NCBI RefSeq assembly: GCF_004005475.1
Contig: NZ_RZTZ01000010.1
Coordinates: 1-64,000 of the forward strand
Length of the DNA: 64,000 nucleotides
Source of the DNA: Niallia taxi
Lineage (GTDB): Bacteria > Bacillota > Bacilli > Bacillales > Cytobacillaceae
Reading direction: 5' to 3'
The notes under the pieces were generated by a model. That model had not been told where the DNA came from. It did not search any database and saw nothing but the letters and a program-made list of their open reading frames with translations. Below are positions 7,654 to 16,461 of the stretch, one piece after another (the stretch's first letter is position 1; each line of letters begins with the position of its first letter). The translations under genes and the position numbers were made by a program.

Positions 7654-7682
7654 TTTACATTAATCTAAATTTATATTATAAT
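7654..7682 (+). promoter_or_regulatory. Strong sigma-A promoter with no protein gene behind it
   Basis: TTTACA (7654-7659) and TATAAT (7677-7682) are separated by exactly 17 bases in A+T-rich DNA. It points to the right between two minus-strand genes, so it serves neither of them. Confidence 0.6.
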
Positions 7683-7688
7683 AGGCTT

Positions 7689-7942
7689 ATCAAACAAAAG
7701 GAGGGCAGCTAATCACTTCGCTTAATACAAAAGGAGGATAGACCATTTTTGACAAAGGACAGTTTAGCATTAACCGTATCTATTAAAGAAAAGTTGGTGG
7801 TGGTCCGATGAAAGCGACTTGATTTTGTCCGTGGAAACATAATCAAACAATAATTATACTTATTTAGCCTGAATCAAAACGATAAAGGTGATGCCAACTA
7901 TAAAAAGCCGTCCAGCTGTAAAGAAAGCTGGACGGCTTTATG
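7689..7942 (+). ncRNA. Candidate small RNA or peptide-coding transcript of about 250 bases
   Basis: The stretch runs from a strong promoter to a strong terminator between yczE-like and chaA, both on the other strand. It contains two Shine-Dalgarno-like sites (AGGAGGG near 7702 and AGGAGG near 7732). The second could serve a TTG-initiated 20-codon ORF beginning (M)TKDSLALTVSIKEKL. No known RNA family was recognised. The transcript would be antisense to nothing downstream, because the terminator comes before the end of chaA. Confidence 0.4.
7903..7942. terminator. Bidirectional terminator after chaA
   Basis: AAGCCGTCCAGCT and AGCTGGACGGCTT form a 13-base stem with an eight-base loop, with A and T runs on either side. 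Confidence 0.85.
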
Positions 7943-7958
7943 TTTTTAAAAGGACGAT

Positions 7959-9032
7959 TTACAGCAGGTAGAACCCTACCCCCATAATCAAGTAGGCAGC
8001 AAGCAATGTTGCTCCTTCAAACCAGTTTGTTTCCCCATCATTTGAGATGATAATCATGAGTAAAACAGCGGATGCCATCGAAACTAACTCTGGCAAGCTG
8101 AATACAAGGGACAGGTTTGTCGGGAACATAAGCGATAGCAATACGAGCACAGGTGCTACAAACATTGCTACCTGCAAGGTGGAACCAATTGCAATCTCAA
8201 CAGAAATGTCCATCTTGTTTTTATATGCCATAAGGACTGCAGAAGCATGTTCTGCTGCATTCCCAACAATCGCGACGATAATTATCCCGATAAACAGCTC
8301 TGACCATCCGAACGATTCTGCAACAATTTCAAATGTATGAACAAGATTCTCGGATATGTAGGCAACCGCCAATGTTGCAAGGGCGAGTATTAGTATACTT
8401 CTCTTTACACTCCACTCAGGCACCTCTTCATGATGGCTTCCTGCTGCTCCACCCTCTTTATTATTTTCTGTTTGATATACTCCTCGATGTGTAACAAGCT
8501 TAAAGAATAGTGCTGCTAAGTATAACAAAATAAGAATAATGGAAATTCCAATACTTAATGTTAATGTTTCTGATTCGTTCATGGAAATAGAGAAAACCTC
8601 TGGAATAACAAATGCAACGATGACCGCAAACATCAGCAAGCCTGAATTATGTCTTGCATCAAACACATTATATGTTTGGACCTTGTATTTAAGGCCGCCA
8701 ATAAAAAAGGACAGTCCTGCTACAAGCAGCAGGTTTCCAAGAACGGAACCTGTCAAGGAAGCCAAAACAACCTCTGTCAGCCCCTCCCTCAAGGCAAAAA
8801 TCGCAATGATTAATTCGACTGCATTTCCAAATGTGGCATTAAGCAAACCGCCAATTCTTGGTCCGGCGACAATCGCCAAGCTTTCTGTCGCTCTCCCCAT
8901 AAAGCTTGAGAGGGCAATGATAGTCAAACAGTATACGATAAACATGAGAATGCTCGGCCAGTGCAGCAATGAGCCAATAACGGATATTGGAACCCCAATG
9001 AAGACTGCCAGGGCAAAAATTTTATTTACCAC
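7959..9032 (-). CDS. chaA: Calcium/cation-proton antiporter ChaA (YfkE)
   Basis: The 357-residue protein closely resembles B. subtilis YfkE/ChaA of the Ca2+/cation antiporter superfamily. The two alpha repeats carry the acidic ion-binding motifs GNAVEL (about 69-74) and GNAAEH (about 258-263), with about eleven membrane segments and an acidic cytoplasmic loop near residue 190-205. It exports calcium or other cations in exchange for protons. The start is a GTG preceded by AAGGAG. The gene is in its conserved yfk position and is apparently transcribed alone. Confidence 0.93.
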   Translation of the reverse strand: MVNKIFALAVFIGVPISVIGSLLHWPSILMFIVYCLTIIALSSFMGRATESLAIVAGPRIGGLLNATFGNAVELIIAIFALREGLTEVVLASLTGSVLGNLLLVAGLSFFIGGLKYKVQTYNVFDARHNSGLLMFAVIVAFVIPEVFSISMNESETLTLSIGISIILILLYLAALFFKLVTHRGVYQTENNKEGGAAGSHHEEVPEWSVKRSILILALATLAVAYISENLVHTFEIVAESFGWSELFIGIIIVAIVGNAAEHASAVLMAYKNKMDISVEIAIGSTLQVAMFVAPVLVLLSLMFPTNLSLVFSLPELVSMASAVLLMIIISNDGETNWFEGATLLAAYLIMGVGFYLL

Positions 9033-9182
9033 TTACCCCACTCCTTTTATTTTTAACATTAAAATTTTCCCTGACTATATTTTTCCTAAACTCATTTTTT
9101 TCAAACCTTTATCTTCTCACAGTTCACAGACCAGTATATTTCAGGTTTATCTAAACCATTCCGTAATATACCAACATTTTCT

Positions 9183-9208
9183 GCTTTTTTGATTAGAAAT
9201 TAGGGTAT
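9183..9208 (+). promoter_or_regulatory. Sigma-B-type promoter
   Basis: GCTTTT (9183-9188), 14 bases, GGGTAT (9203-9208). The sigma-B consensus is GTTTAA, 12-15 bases, GGGTAT. It lies about 58 bases before the PPOX-fold gene. Confidence 0.6.
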
Positions 9209-9265
9209 ATAAAATACAGATAATCCACCAATACTAACAAGGAATGGAAAGGAGTTTTTCAAATC

Positions 9266-9685
9266 ATGAGTGAAGCATTAAAGACAAAGATACTGGAACT
9301 ATTCAAAAATCAAAAAACTGGCACATTAGCGACAATACAGGACTACAAACCATACAGCCGCTTTATGCTTTTCTTCCACGATGACCTGACACTTTATACA
9401 GCAACAAATAAAGAAACACATAAAGTTGATGACATTGGACAAGAACCAAATGTTCATATTCTTTTAGGTGCTCAAGATGCTAACCCTTCTGGTGCATATT
9501 GTGAAATTGAGGCAACAGCCTCTATTGAGGATTCAAAAGATAAAAAAGAAAAATATTGGGATGACTCGCTCAGCAAATGGCTTGGTGGTCCGGATGATCC
9601 CAATTATGTGCTATTACAATTGAAGCCACAGAAAATTCGTTATTTTGCCGATTCTGCTTCAAAAGCAGAAGTGCTTGAACTGTAA
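9266..9685 (+). CDS. PPOX-fold general stress protein (YdaG-like)
   Basis: The 139-residue protein belongs to the pyridoxamine 5'-phosphate oxidase-like split-barrel family, close to general stress protein 26/YdaG. The conserved LATIQDYKPYSRFM opening and the strand TLYTATNKETHKV are visible. Such proteins usually bind FMN; no substrate is proven. The single gene has its own sigma-B-like promoter and a terminator. A GGAAAGGAG site precedes the ATG. It is inserted between chaA and yfkF, which are closer together in B. subtilis. Confidence 0.85.
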   Translation: MSEALKTKILELFKNQKTGTLATIQDYKPYSRFMLFFHDDLTLYTATNKETHKVDDIGQEPNVHILLGAQDANPSGAYCEIEATASIEDSKDKKEKYWDDSLSKWLGGPDDPNYVLLQLKPQKIRYFADSASKAEVLEL

Positions 9686-9694
9686 AACAAAAAA

Positions 9695-9735
9695 CAAGCT
9701 GCCGCTATTTCTAAAGCGGCAGCTTTCTTTTTTTA
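9695..9735 (+). terminator. Terminator of the PPOX-fold gene
   Basis: AAGCTGCCGCT and AGCGGCAGCTT form an 11-base stem followed by TTCTTTTTTT. Confidence 0.9.
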
Positions 9736-9830
9736 AATGGAAATTTTTTATTGCCAATCCTTCTCTCCTTACGTTACCATTATTTAGGGATACTAAATTT
9801 TTTTATACAGCTATAAGGAGCATTTACATA

Positions 9831-11006
9831 ATGACTAACAAAAAGTTTGCAATACTAATCAGCATTGTCAGCATATCTGGCTTCAGCCAAGGGATGCTGC
9901 TTCCACTGATTGCTGTTATCTTTGAAGGTGACGGGCTGTCTTCGAGTTTAAATGGCTTGAATGCAGTAGGCTTATACATGGGCATCCTGCTCATTTCTCC
10001 TTTTATGGAATACCCGCTCCGAAAATACGGATATAAACCAGCGATTGTTTTTGGCGGGCTGCTCGTTATTTTATCATTAGCTATGTTTCCGCTATGGAAA
10101 ACATTCTGGTTTTGGTTCTTTTTGCGTTTGCTTATCGGTATTGGAGATCACGCCCTCCATTTTGCAACACAAACATGGATTACAACTGTTTCCTCAGAAA
10201 AAAACAGAGGAAGGAATATCTCCTTGTATGGCGTGTTTTTTGGCATCGGATTTGCAGTTGGCCCCCTTATGACACCATTAGTGAAAATAAATGAGGCCAT
10301 TCCTTTTATACTCTCATCAGCCTTATGCTTTGCTGCATGGATATTCACCTTGTTCTTGAAGAATGATTTTCCTGAGCAAACAGTTGAGACAAATTCATTT
10401 AAAGATACAATTTCTCGTTTTTCTTCTGCTTTAAAATATGCGTGGGCAGCCTTTCTTCCTCCCTTGGCATATGGTTTTTTGGAATCGAGCTTAAACTCCA
10501 GCTTTCCCGTTTACGGACTGAGACTGGACTTCCAGCTTTCTGAAATCTCGATTCTATTAACATGCTTTTCCATTGGAGCGATTGTTTTTCAGTTCCCGCT
10601 TGGAATATTAAGCGATTCTTACGGACGAAGAAGAACATTAATTACCATTCTTTTTGTTGGCTTTGTCTGTTTCCTTTCAGCAAGCTTTGTGGAGCAAAGA
10701 TTTATCGGGCTTGCCATTTGTCTGTTCATTGCTGGTATGGCAGTTGGGTCCACCTTTTCTCTTGGTGTCAGCTATATGACCGACCTAGTGCCGACAACAC
10801 TGCTGCCAACTGGAAATCTGCTGTGTGGAATGGCATTCAGCATCGGCAGCTTAACAGGACCATATCTTGGTGGGCTGTTTATTCAATATGTTGAAGATCT
10901 CAGCTATTTCCTTGTTATAAGTACAATGCTATTGCTATTAGGTTTAATCATTTTTATTTCTGGTAAGCAAAAAGGTCAGAAGCAAGCAAATACAGTCCCA
11001 AATTAA
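9831..11006 (+). CDS. yfkF: MFS transporter YfkF
   Basis: The protein has 391 residues and twelve predicted membrane segments, and is a major facilitator superfamily exporter in the position of B. subtilis yfkF. The conserved loop between segments 8 and 9 reads LGILSDSYGRRRTL. I chose the ATG at 9831 because AAGGAG lies nine bases before it; an upstream extension would run through the preceding terminator. The substrate is unknown. It is a single gene followed by a stem-loop. Confidence 0.87.
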   Translation: MTNKKFAILISIVSISGFSQGMLLPLIAVIFEGDGLSSSLNGLNAVGLYMGILLISPFMEYPLRKYGYKPAIVFGGLLVILSLAMFPLWKTFWFWFFLRLLIGIGDHALHFATQTWITTVSSEKNRGRNISLYGVFFGIGFAVGPLMTPLVKINEAIPFILSSALCFAAWIFTLFLKNDFPEQTVETNSFKDTISRFSSALKYAWAAFLPPLAYGFLESSLNSSFPVYGLRLDFQLSEISILLTCFSIGAIVFQFPLGILSDSYGRRRTLITILFVGFVCFLSASFVEQRFIGLAICLFIAGMAVGSTFSLGVSYMTDLVPTTLLPTGNLLCGMAFSIGSLTGPYLGGLFIQYVEDLSYFLVISTMLLLLGLIIFISGKQKGQKQANTVPN

Positions 11007-11067
11007 GGCAAAAGTATACCAATTGCTGTTAGTTTATGTTAGGATAAAAATAACTAAATACGAATAA

Positions 11068-11146
11068 AAGCACGAAGTCTGGTTTTACCAGCGTGCTTAT
11101 GAAATTTTGCTGTCACCTATACAGGTGGCAGCTTTCGTGTTTTTTA
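11068..11146 (+). terminator. Two consecutive stem-loops between yfkF and zosA
   Basis: The first hairpin (11068-11099) pairs AAGCACG with CGTGCTT and CTGG with CCAG. The second (11109-11132) pairs GCTGTCACCT with AGGTGGCAGC and is followed by TTTCGTGTTTTTT, a terminator tail. They may end yfkF, or form an attenuator in front of zosA. I could not match them to a known riboswitch. Confidence 0.6.
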
Positions 11147-11205
11147 GGGGTAATGAAGCTGATTATCTTTCTCATTAATAATATAAAAAATTAGGAGGAA
11201 TACCT

Positions 11206-13131
11206 ATGTTGACGGAAACAAAACCAATCACACAACAAGCACCTGCACCTAAGTCACCCTTGTTAGAAAAGATCCTGCCACATGTGGAACTAATTGCTGC
11301 AGGAATATGCGGGCTGTTGATTCTTACAGGCTGGCTGCTTGATCACTATCATTCAGAGGCACTATCCACTATCTCGTATATACTCGCATTTATCATCGGC
11401 GGCTACGCTAAAGCGAAGGAAGGTATTGAAGAGACGATTGAAAACAAAGCATTAAATGTCGAGATGTTGATGGTGTTTGCTGCTATTGGCTCGGCAATTA
11501 TTGGCTATTGGACAGAAGGAGCTGTACTGATCTTTATTTTCGCTGTAAGCGGGGCTCTCGAAACATATACAATGAATAAAAGTCATAAAGAAATATCTGC
11601 ATTGATGAATCTTCAGCCTGAAAAGGCATGGAAGGTTATGGCTGATGGCTCAGTAGAGCTTATTCCTGTAGCTTCCCTTTCCATCAATGACCGTATTTTA
11701 ATAAAGCCAGGCGAAAGGGTGCCAGCAGATGGAAGGATACTTTCAGGCGAAACGGCAATAGATGAAGCAGCTATAACCGGTGAATCACTGCCTGTAACGA
11801 AAAATATTGCTGATGAAGTTTTCGCTGGGACAGTAAATATCAGCGGCTCTGTGACAGTTGAAATAACTAAAAATGCTGATGAAACACTTTTCCAAAAAAT
11901 TATTGCACTTGTACAGTCGGCACAAAGTGAAAAGTCACCTGCCCAAGCATTTATAGAAAAGTTTGAAGGCGCTTATGTAAAGGTAGTATTAGCCATTGTT
12001 GTCATCATGATGTTCCTGCCTCATTTCGTGTTAGGCTGGAGTTGGAATGAAACATTCTACAGAGCAATGATTCTCCTTGTTGTTGCTTCCCCTTGCGCAC
12101 TTGTGGCAAGCATCATGCCTGCAACTTTGTCTGCCATTTCTAATGGCGCACGAAATGGGATATTGTTTAAAGGCGGCGTCCATTTAGAAAATTTGGCAGC
12201 AGTCCAGGCCATTGCCTTTGACAAAACAGGAACACTTACAAAAGGAAATCCGTCTGTAACAGATATTTATGTGAAGGAGGGCTATAAGAAGGAAACGGTA
12301 CTCCTTTATGCAGCAAGCATCGAAAATCACTCGAATCATCCACTAGCCAAAGCAATCGTGGAGAGTGCAGCTGCAACTATTCAAAAGCCGCTTTTGGCAC
12401 TTGCTAATGTTCAGAACAGCTCTGGTTGGGGCGTCACTGCAAATATTGATGGGGTAGAATGGAAAATCGGAAAAGCAGATTTTGTGGGAGCAAGTGAAGC
12501 CAAAAGCTTCCATGCCTCCATTTATGACCAGCTATCGCTGGAAGGAAAAACAGTAGTTTTTATTGCAACAAACGACGAAATAATCGCATGTATCGGTTTA
12601 AAGGATATTGTCCGCAAAGAAACACAAGCAGCAATTCAGCTGTTGAAGGATTATCAAATTCATACACTTATGCTGACTGGTGACAGTGAAAAGACAGCCC
12701 ATGCTATTGCCAAGGAAAGCATTGTCCATGAGTATATAGCAGAATGTCTGCCAGAACAAAAGGTTGATCATATAAAGGCATTAAAGAATCGATATGGTAT
12801 TGTGGCTATGGTTGGTGACGGCATCAATGATGCACCTGCACTTGCTACTGCACAAGTAGGAATTGCAATGGGCGGAGGGACAGATGTGGCCCTTGAGACA
12901 GCAGACATTGTTCTTATGAAGAATGATCTACCAAAAATTGCTGAAGCAATAAAATTATCAAAACGCATGAATAGAATCGTCAAACAAAATGTTGTATTTT
13001 CTATCACTGTCATTATGCTCCTGATTATTTCTAATCTCCTGCAAGCAGTTGATCTTCCCTTCGGCGTAATCGGCCATGAAGGCAGCACCATTCTTGTCAT
13101 TCTCAACAGTCTTCGCCTACTGCGAAGCTAA
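11206..13131 (+). CDS. zosA: P1B-type metal-transporting ATPase, ZosA-like
   Basis: The 641-residue ATPase has the full set of motifs: TGES (about 190), the metal-binding SPC in the sixth membrane helix (SPCALV, about 294), the phosphorylated Asp in DKTGTLT (about 339), the HP pair in SNHPLAK (about 373) and GDGINDAP (about 536). It lacks an N-terminal CXXC metal-binding domain, as does B. subtilis ZosA (YkvW), a zinc transporter of the peroxide response. The SPC signature also occurs in Zn/Cd exporters, so the direction of transport is uncertain. TTAGGAGG precedes the ATG. It interrupts the yfkF-yfkH order of B. subtilis. I saw no convincing PerR box. Confidence 0.85.
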   Translation: MLTETKPITQQAPAPKSPLLEKILPHVELIAAGICGLLILTGWLLDHYHSEALSTISYILAFIIGGYAKAKEGIEETIENKALNVEMLMVFAAIGSAIIGYWTEGAVLIFIFAVSGALETYTMNKSHKEISALMNLQPEKAWKVMADGSVELIPVASLSINDRILIKPGERVPADGRILSGETAIDEAAITGESLPVTKNIADEVFAGTVNISGSVTVEITKNADETLFQKIIALVQSAQSEKSPAQAFIEKFEGAYVKVVLAIVVIMMFLPHFVLGWSWNETFYRAMILLVVASPCALVASIMPATLSAISNGARNGILFKGGVHLENLAAVQAIAFDKTGTLTKGNPSVTDIYVKEGYKKETVLLYAASIENHSNHPLAKAIVESAAATIQKPLLALANVQNSSGWGVTANIDGVEWKIGKADFVGASEAKSFHASIYDQLSLEGKTVVFIATNDEIIACIGLKDIVRKETQAAIQLLKDYQIHTLMLTGDSEKTAHAIAKESIVHEYIAECLPEQKVDHIKALKNRYGIVAMVGDGINDAPALATAQVGIAMGGGTDVALETADIVLMKNDLPKIAEAIKLSKRMNRIVKQNVVFSITVIMLLIISNLLQAVDLPFGVIGHEGSTILVILNSLRLLRS

Positions 13132-13133
13132 CA

Positions 13134-13168
13134 AAAAAGCAGCCACTATGTTAGTGGCTGCTCTTTTA
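13134..13168. terminator. Bidirectional terminator
   Basis: AGCAGCCACTA and TAGTGGCTGCT form an 11-base stem between zosA and the small minus-strand gene, with A and T runs on both sides. Confidence 0.9.
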
Positions 13169-13169
13169 T

Positions 13170-13256
13170 TTAGTGATAACCGTTTTGTCCATTTGATGAA
13201 CCGGATGTTTTATGTTTTGGCTTACTTTTACTGTTTTGTTTAGTCTTTTTGCCCAT
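13170..13256 (-). CDS. Very small basic protein, 28 residues
   Basis: The ORF MGKKTKQNSKSKPKHK... ends in a Ser/Asn/Gly-rich NGYH tail. It is lysine-rich and lacks hydrophobic residues, like some minor small acid-soluble spore or spore-coat proteins, but I cannot assign a family. A GGGGTG site precedes the ATG at good spacing and the stop abuts a terminator, so it looks like a real gene. Confidence 0.55.
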   Translation of the reverse strand: MGKKTKQNSKSKPKHKTSGSSNGQNGYH

Positions 13257-13357
13257 TGTTATCACCCCGTTATAATAATTTCCCCAAGCTTATTTTATGT
13301 TTTCTGGTCCTTATTATAAGAGGTAAAATTCGGTCTTTTTGCACATATGCTGGCAAT

Positions 13358-14179
13358 TTAGCAAGGCTTCTTCTTGCGGCTTGTGAATATCGCGTTGACA
13401 ATTCCGCCAATGATGATAATAATTCCAGTTAAATAAAACCAGATCATTAGCACGATAATTGCCCCAATCCCGCCATATGTTGCTGAATAATTGCCGAAAT
13501 TACCTACATAAAAGGAAAAGCCCAATGATACAAGCACCCACCCTATTGATGCAAAAAGAGCACCAGGAATGGCACTTACACAAGTGATTTTCTTGTTTGG
13601 AGCTACCCAGTATAATGCAAGGAAAACAATAAACAAGATGACAGGAGACACTAAAAAGCGCAGCGCTCTCCAAACACTTAAAAACTCATCCGATAAATTG
13701 AATTGCGAAAACAAAAACACACCTATCTGCTCTCCAAACACTGGCAGCAGCAATGCGATCACCACAACAGCAATCATACCTAGTGTTAATACAACAGACA
13801 TGGCTCTTGCCACAATAAAGGAACGTGTTTCTTCTACTTCATATGCTTTATTGAGTGCCTTTATAATCGCATTCAACCCATTTGATGCAGACCAAATTGT
13901 TGCAATGATACCAAAGGAAAGCAATGTCCCGTTTCTGCTGAGAACTTGCTCCAGGTTTGTTTCAATGATATCCATACTATCGCCTGGAGCAAATTGTGAA
14001 ATCAAATTTAACAAATCATCCTTTGTGATTGGCAAATACGGCAATAATGTCATCATAAAAATGATCAGCGGAAAAATTGAAAGTAAAAAGTAATACGCGA
14101 GCTGTGCCGCAAGATCAAACACATCATCATTTTTTATTTTTACTGCTAATTGCTTCACAAAACTAGTTGCCTCTCCCAT
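13358..14179 (-). CDS. yfkH: YihY/BrkB-family membrane protein YfkH
   Basis: The 273-residue protein has six membrane segments and matches the YihY/BrkB family, in the position of B. subtilis YfkH. The family signature is seen in DLAAQLAYYFLLSIFPL near the start and YGGIGAIIVLMIWFYLTG near the end. The C-terminus is basic (SRKKKPC). The family was once called RNase BN, which is now considered wrong; its function is unknown. I chose the ATG at 14179 because AGGTGGGG lies just upstream. The gene follows yfkI and yfkJ on the same strand. Confidence 0.88.
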   Translation of the reverse strand: MGEATSFVKQLAVKIKNDDVFDLAAQLAYYFLLSIFPLIIFMMTLLPYLPITKDDLLNLISQFAPGDSMDIIETNLEQVLSRNGTLLSFGIIATIWSASNGLNAIIKALNKAYEVEETRSFIVARAMSVVLTLGMIAVVVIALLLPVFGEQIGVFLFSQFNLSDEFLSVWRALRFLVSPVILFIVFLALYWVAPNKKITCVSAIPGALFASIGWVLVSLGFSFYVGNFGNYSATYGGIGAIIVLMIWFYLTGIIIIIGGIVNAIFTSRKKKPC

Positions 14180-14300
14180 AAACCCCACCTGCCTATTTGT
14201 CGGTTTAGCTAATATTGTTCTTTTCCCCTACTTCCCGTAAGGACAAACCTGTTCTTTATATTATCCCCTTAGGACAGGCATTAGCTATAAAAGTCTAGGG

Positions 14301-14699
14301 TTAGTGTGTATACTGAGGCAAGTACTGTGTGCTTGATGTGCTTGATATGCTTGATGTTAATCCATGCGGCTTGTACTCCTCCTCATGAGTACTGCTGCCT
14401 GTAGTGAAAGCATCCTTCGTTTCCTTCACAATGCTTGCGATTGTCGGTGTAACCTCTTTTAGCTCCTCGACCTTTTCCATAATGAATGCAACATCGCTTG
14501 AAACCTTCTCAGCTGTTAGCTTTACCTTTTCAGATGTATCTGTAATACTTGTGCTCATTGAGTCAAAATCGGTGAAGGAGGACTTTAGATTCCTCATTTT
14601 GTACATGGAATTCTTCCTTGTTTGTTTATCAAGCATACTTAGAGAAGCTCCTATCAAACCGCCTAATAAAATCCCTTTCACTAAGCTAATCTGTGCCAT
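14301..14699 (-). CDS. yfkI: YtxH-like protein YfkI
   Basis: The 132-residue protein starts with a single hydrophobic glycine-rich helix (SLVKGILLGGLIGASLSML), as in YtxH-type stress proteins, and continues with a helical soluble part and a Ser/Thr-rich tail. It stands where B. subtilis has yfkI. I use the second ATG, seven bases after GGAAGGAAG. It is probably made together with yfkJ upstream, only 31 bases away. Its role is not known. Confidence 0.7.
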   Translation of the reverse strand: MAQISLVKGILLGGLIGASLSMLDKQTRKNSMYKMRNLKSSFTDFDSMSTSITDTSEKVKLTAEKVSSDVAFIMEKVEELKEVTPTIASIVKETKDAFTTGSSTHEEEYKPHGLTSSISSTSSTQYLPQYTH

Positions 14700-14730
14700 A
14701 TGCATCTTCCTTCCGTTTAGAATTAGATAA

Positions 14731-15204
14731 TTACAGATGATATTTATTCCTGATGCTTCTCAGCAATCCCCTACAACCATCTGTTACCATTTTGTATACC
14801 TCATCAAAGTTGCCAGTATAATAAGGGTCAGGTACTTCTTCATATACCCGATTTTCTGCGAAATCCATCAGCAAATGAACTTCAATTTCTTCGAGTTGTT
14901 CATTTAAAAGCCTGATATTTTCCCGATTGCTGTTATCCATCGCAATTAAATAGTCGAAGCTGTCCAAATCAGCTGTTTGCAGCTGCCTTGCCAATATCCC
15001 TGTATCGCTAATCAAGTTCTTTTTCAATATCTCTCTTGTTCCTTGGTGCGGCGGATTCCCTGTATGCCACCCGCCAGTACCTGCTGAATCGCATGTAATG
15101 TGGTCTTGCAACTTTTCTTTTTTGACAAGATCCCGAAAAATTGCCTCTGCCATTGGTGAACGACAAATATTTCCTAAGCAAATAAATAACACACGAACTT
15201 CCAT
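14731..15204 (-). CDS. yfkJ: Low molecular weight protein tyrosine phosphatase
   Basis: The 157-residue enzyme carries the phosphate-binding loop CLGNICRS, with nucleophile Cys9 and Arg15, and the general acid Asp in VPDPYY near residue 121. It removes phosphate from protein tyrosine residues in the cytoplasm. The start chosen has GGAGG upstream; a longer form would include that site. The order yfkJ-yfkI-yfkH on one strand is that of B. subtilis, where YfkJ is an active phosphatase of the stress response. Confidence 0.92.
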   Translation of the reverse strand: MEVRVLFICLGNICRSPMAEAIFRDLVKKEKLQDHITCDSAGTGGWHTGNPPHQGTREILKKNLISDTGILARQLQTADLDSFDYLIAMDNSNRENIRLLNEQLEEIEVHLLMDFAENRVYEEVPDPYYTGNFDEVYKMVTDGCRGLLRSIRNKYHL

Positions 15205-15395
15205 CTTATTTTTCCTCCATTTCATAAGAACATACATTAATTCCTAACAGCATGTTTTGTTTTAGCTTATCTTAATTTGCTTCGTTTTGAAAAGACAAAT
15301 ATGAATTGACATTTGTTCGTGCACATGAAAAGATAGAAAAAAAGTGGGACAAAAGATTTGCTTGATCTAAGATCCTGCAAAAAGGAGAGATTTTT

Positions 15396-15620
15396 TTGAA
15401 CTTAGAAATTAAATCAACTGAAAACGTAGAATATATGATTGAACAAATAAAAGAAAAGCTGAAGGTGCTAAATTTCGGCGCAATCAAACCAACACATTTT
15501 GATGAAGAGATGTATGTGGAGTTAAAGGAAATTTATGAGCATATTATGAAAAGAGATTCTTTTAGCCCAAATGAAATGCAGGCATTAGCTGAGGAATTAG
15601 GAAACTTGCGTAAGAAATAA
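15396..15620 (+). CDS. yfkK: YfkK/DUF1128-type small protein
   Basis: The 74-residue soluble helical protein matches YfkK (DUF1128) of B. subtilis. It begins with TTG, preceded by AAAGGAGA. It is transcribed away from yfkJ. No function is known for the family. The segment FSPNEMQALAEELGNLRKK closes the protein. Confidence 0.82.
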   Translation: MNLEIKSTENVEYMIEQIKEKLKVLNFGAIKPTHFDEEMYVELKEIYEHIMKRDSFSPNEMQALAEELGNLRKK

Positions 15621-15743
15621 TCCAAGCTTCTTTAGGAGGATTGGATAAACGAATTGAAAACACTGATAGATAATTTCAACTAACTTTGAAACAATGGAGC
15701 CGGTTGCACGCTCGTCTTCGCCTCCGGGGTCTAAATGGTCCTT

Positions 15744-15850
15744 TATTTCCCTTAGCAGTCGAGTGGTTTCCGGTTATTATTGGACTTATACAGAAACAAG
15801 CTCTAAATAAAAAAACTGAACTATTAATTGATAATAGTTCAGTTTTAATC
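15744..15850. repeat. Intergenic repeat copy A with terminator hairpin
   Basis: A TTTCCCTTAGCAGTCGA box (15747-15762) is followed, about 45 bases later, by a perfect 12-base stem (ACTGAACTATTA with TAATAGTTCAGT, 15815-15842) flanked by A and T runs. A close relative occurs at 23438-23507. Here it separates the convergent yfkK and yfkM and acts as a terminator for both. Confidence 0.6.
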
Positions 15851-15867
15851 CTGTTTTTGTTTACACT

Positions 15868-16383
15868 TTATTTCTCAAGAAGCTTTAAAGATTCTCTAGT
15901 AAATGCAGGAATATCCTCTGGTGTTCTGCTTGTCACAAGCTGGCCGCCGCAAACTACTACCTCTTCATCTTTATAAGTTGCGCCTGCATATTCCATGTCT
16001 ACTTTAATAGACTTGTACCCAGTTGCATTTCTTCCTTCTAATGTTTTAGCTGTAATCAATAGCTGCGGTCCGTGACAGATTGCGAATACTGGTTTATTGC
16101 TTTCCATAAAGGATTTTGCAAATGCAACAGCACGATCATCTCCACGGAGCTGGTCAGGCGAAAATCCACCAGGAATAAACAACGCATCAAACTCATCTGG
16201 AGTAACATCATCGATACTTTTATCGATTTTTACTTCCGCTTCCTTTTGTTTGCCTGTCACTGTTTTTCCAGCTTCGAACTCAATTGTCACTACCTCATGT
16301 CCAGCTTCCTTGAAGGACTTTGCCGGCTCCGTATACTCTGAATCCTCGAACATATTAGTTATTAATGTTGCAATTTTACTCAT
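15868..16383 (-). CDS. yfkM: DJ-1/PfpI-family general stress protein YfkM
   Basis: The 171-residue protein belongs to the DJ-1/PfpI superfamily and matches YfkM (general stress protein 18). The nucleophilic elbow AICHGPQ carries Cys103, and the family's PGGF loop is at 71-74. Members act as chaperones, deglycases or proteases; the activity of this one is not proven. A sigma-B-like promoter precedes it. Confidence 0.9.
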   Translation of the reverse strand: MSKIATLITNMFEDSEYTEPAKSFKEAGHEVVTIEFEAGKTVTGKQKEAEVKIDKSIDDVTPDEFDALFIPGGFSPDQLRGDDRAVAFAKSFMESNKPVFAICHGPQLLITAKTLEGRNATGYKSIKVDMEYAGATYKDEEVVVCGGQLVTSRTPEDIPAFTRESLKLLEK

Positions 16384-16421
16384 ATAGGGAACATCTCCTT
16401 CTTTTTGATTTCAGAGATAAA

Positions 16422-16446
16422 ATTCCCCAAATGGACAAGATAAAAC
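16422..16446 (-). promoter_or_regulatory. Sigma-B-type promoter of yfkM
   Basis: On the minus strand GTTTTA (16446-16441), 13 bases, GGGAAT (16427-16422), about 40 bases before the ATG. It agrees with the sigma-B consensus at most positions. Confidence 0.6.
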
Positions 16447-16461
16447 ATAAAACTGATAAAT

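Noticed and set aside
8539-9192. 217-codon plus-strand ORF
   Set aside because: It is antisense to chaA and runs into the promoter region of the next gene.
9645-9830. N-terminal extension of the yfkF frame
   Set aside because: It would run through the end of the preceding gene and its terminator; the ATG at 9831 has AAGGAG.
11160-11200. PerR-like box before zosA
   Set aside because: The ATTAATAATATAA stretch matches the PerR consensus at too few positions to be claimed, although zosA is a PerR target in B. subtilis.
13569-14093. 174-codon plus-strand ORF
   Set aside because: It is antisense to yfkH, a gene with clear membrane helices and family motifs.
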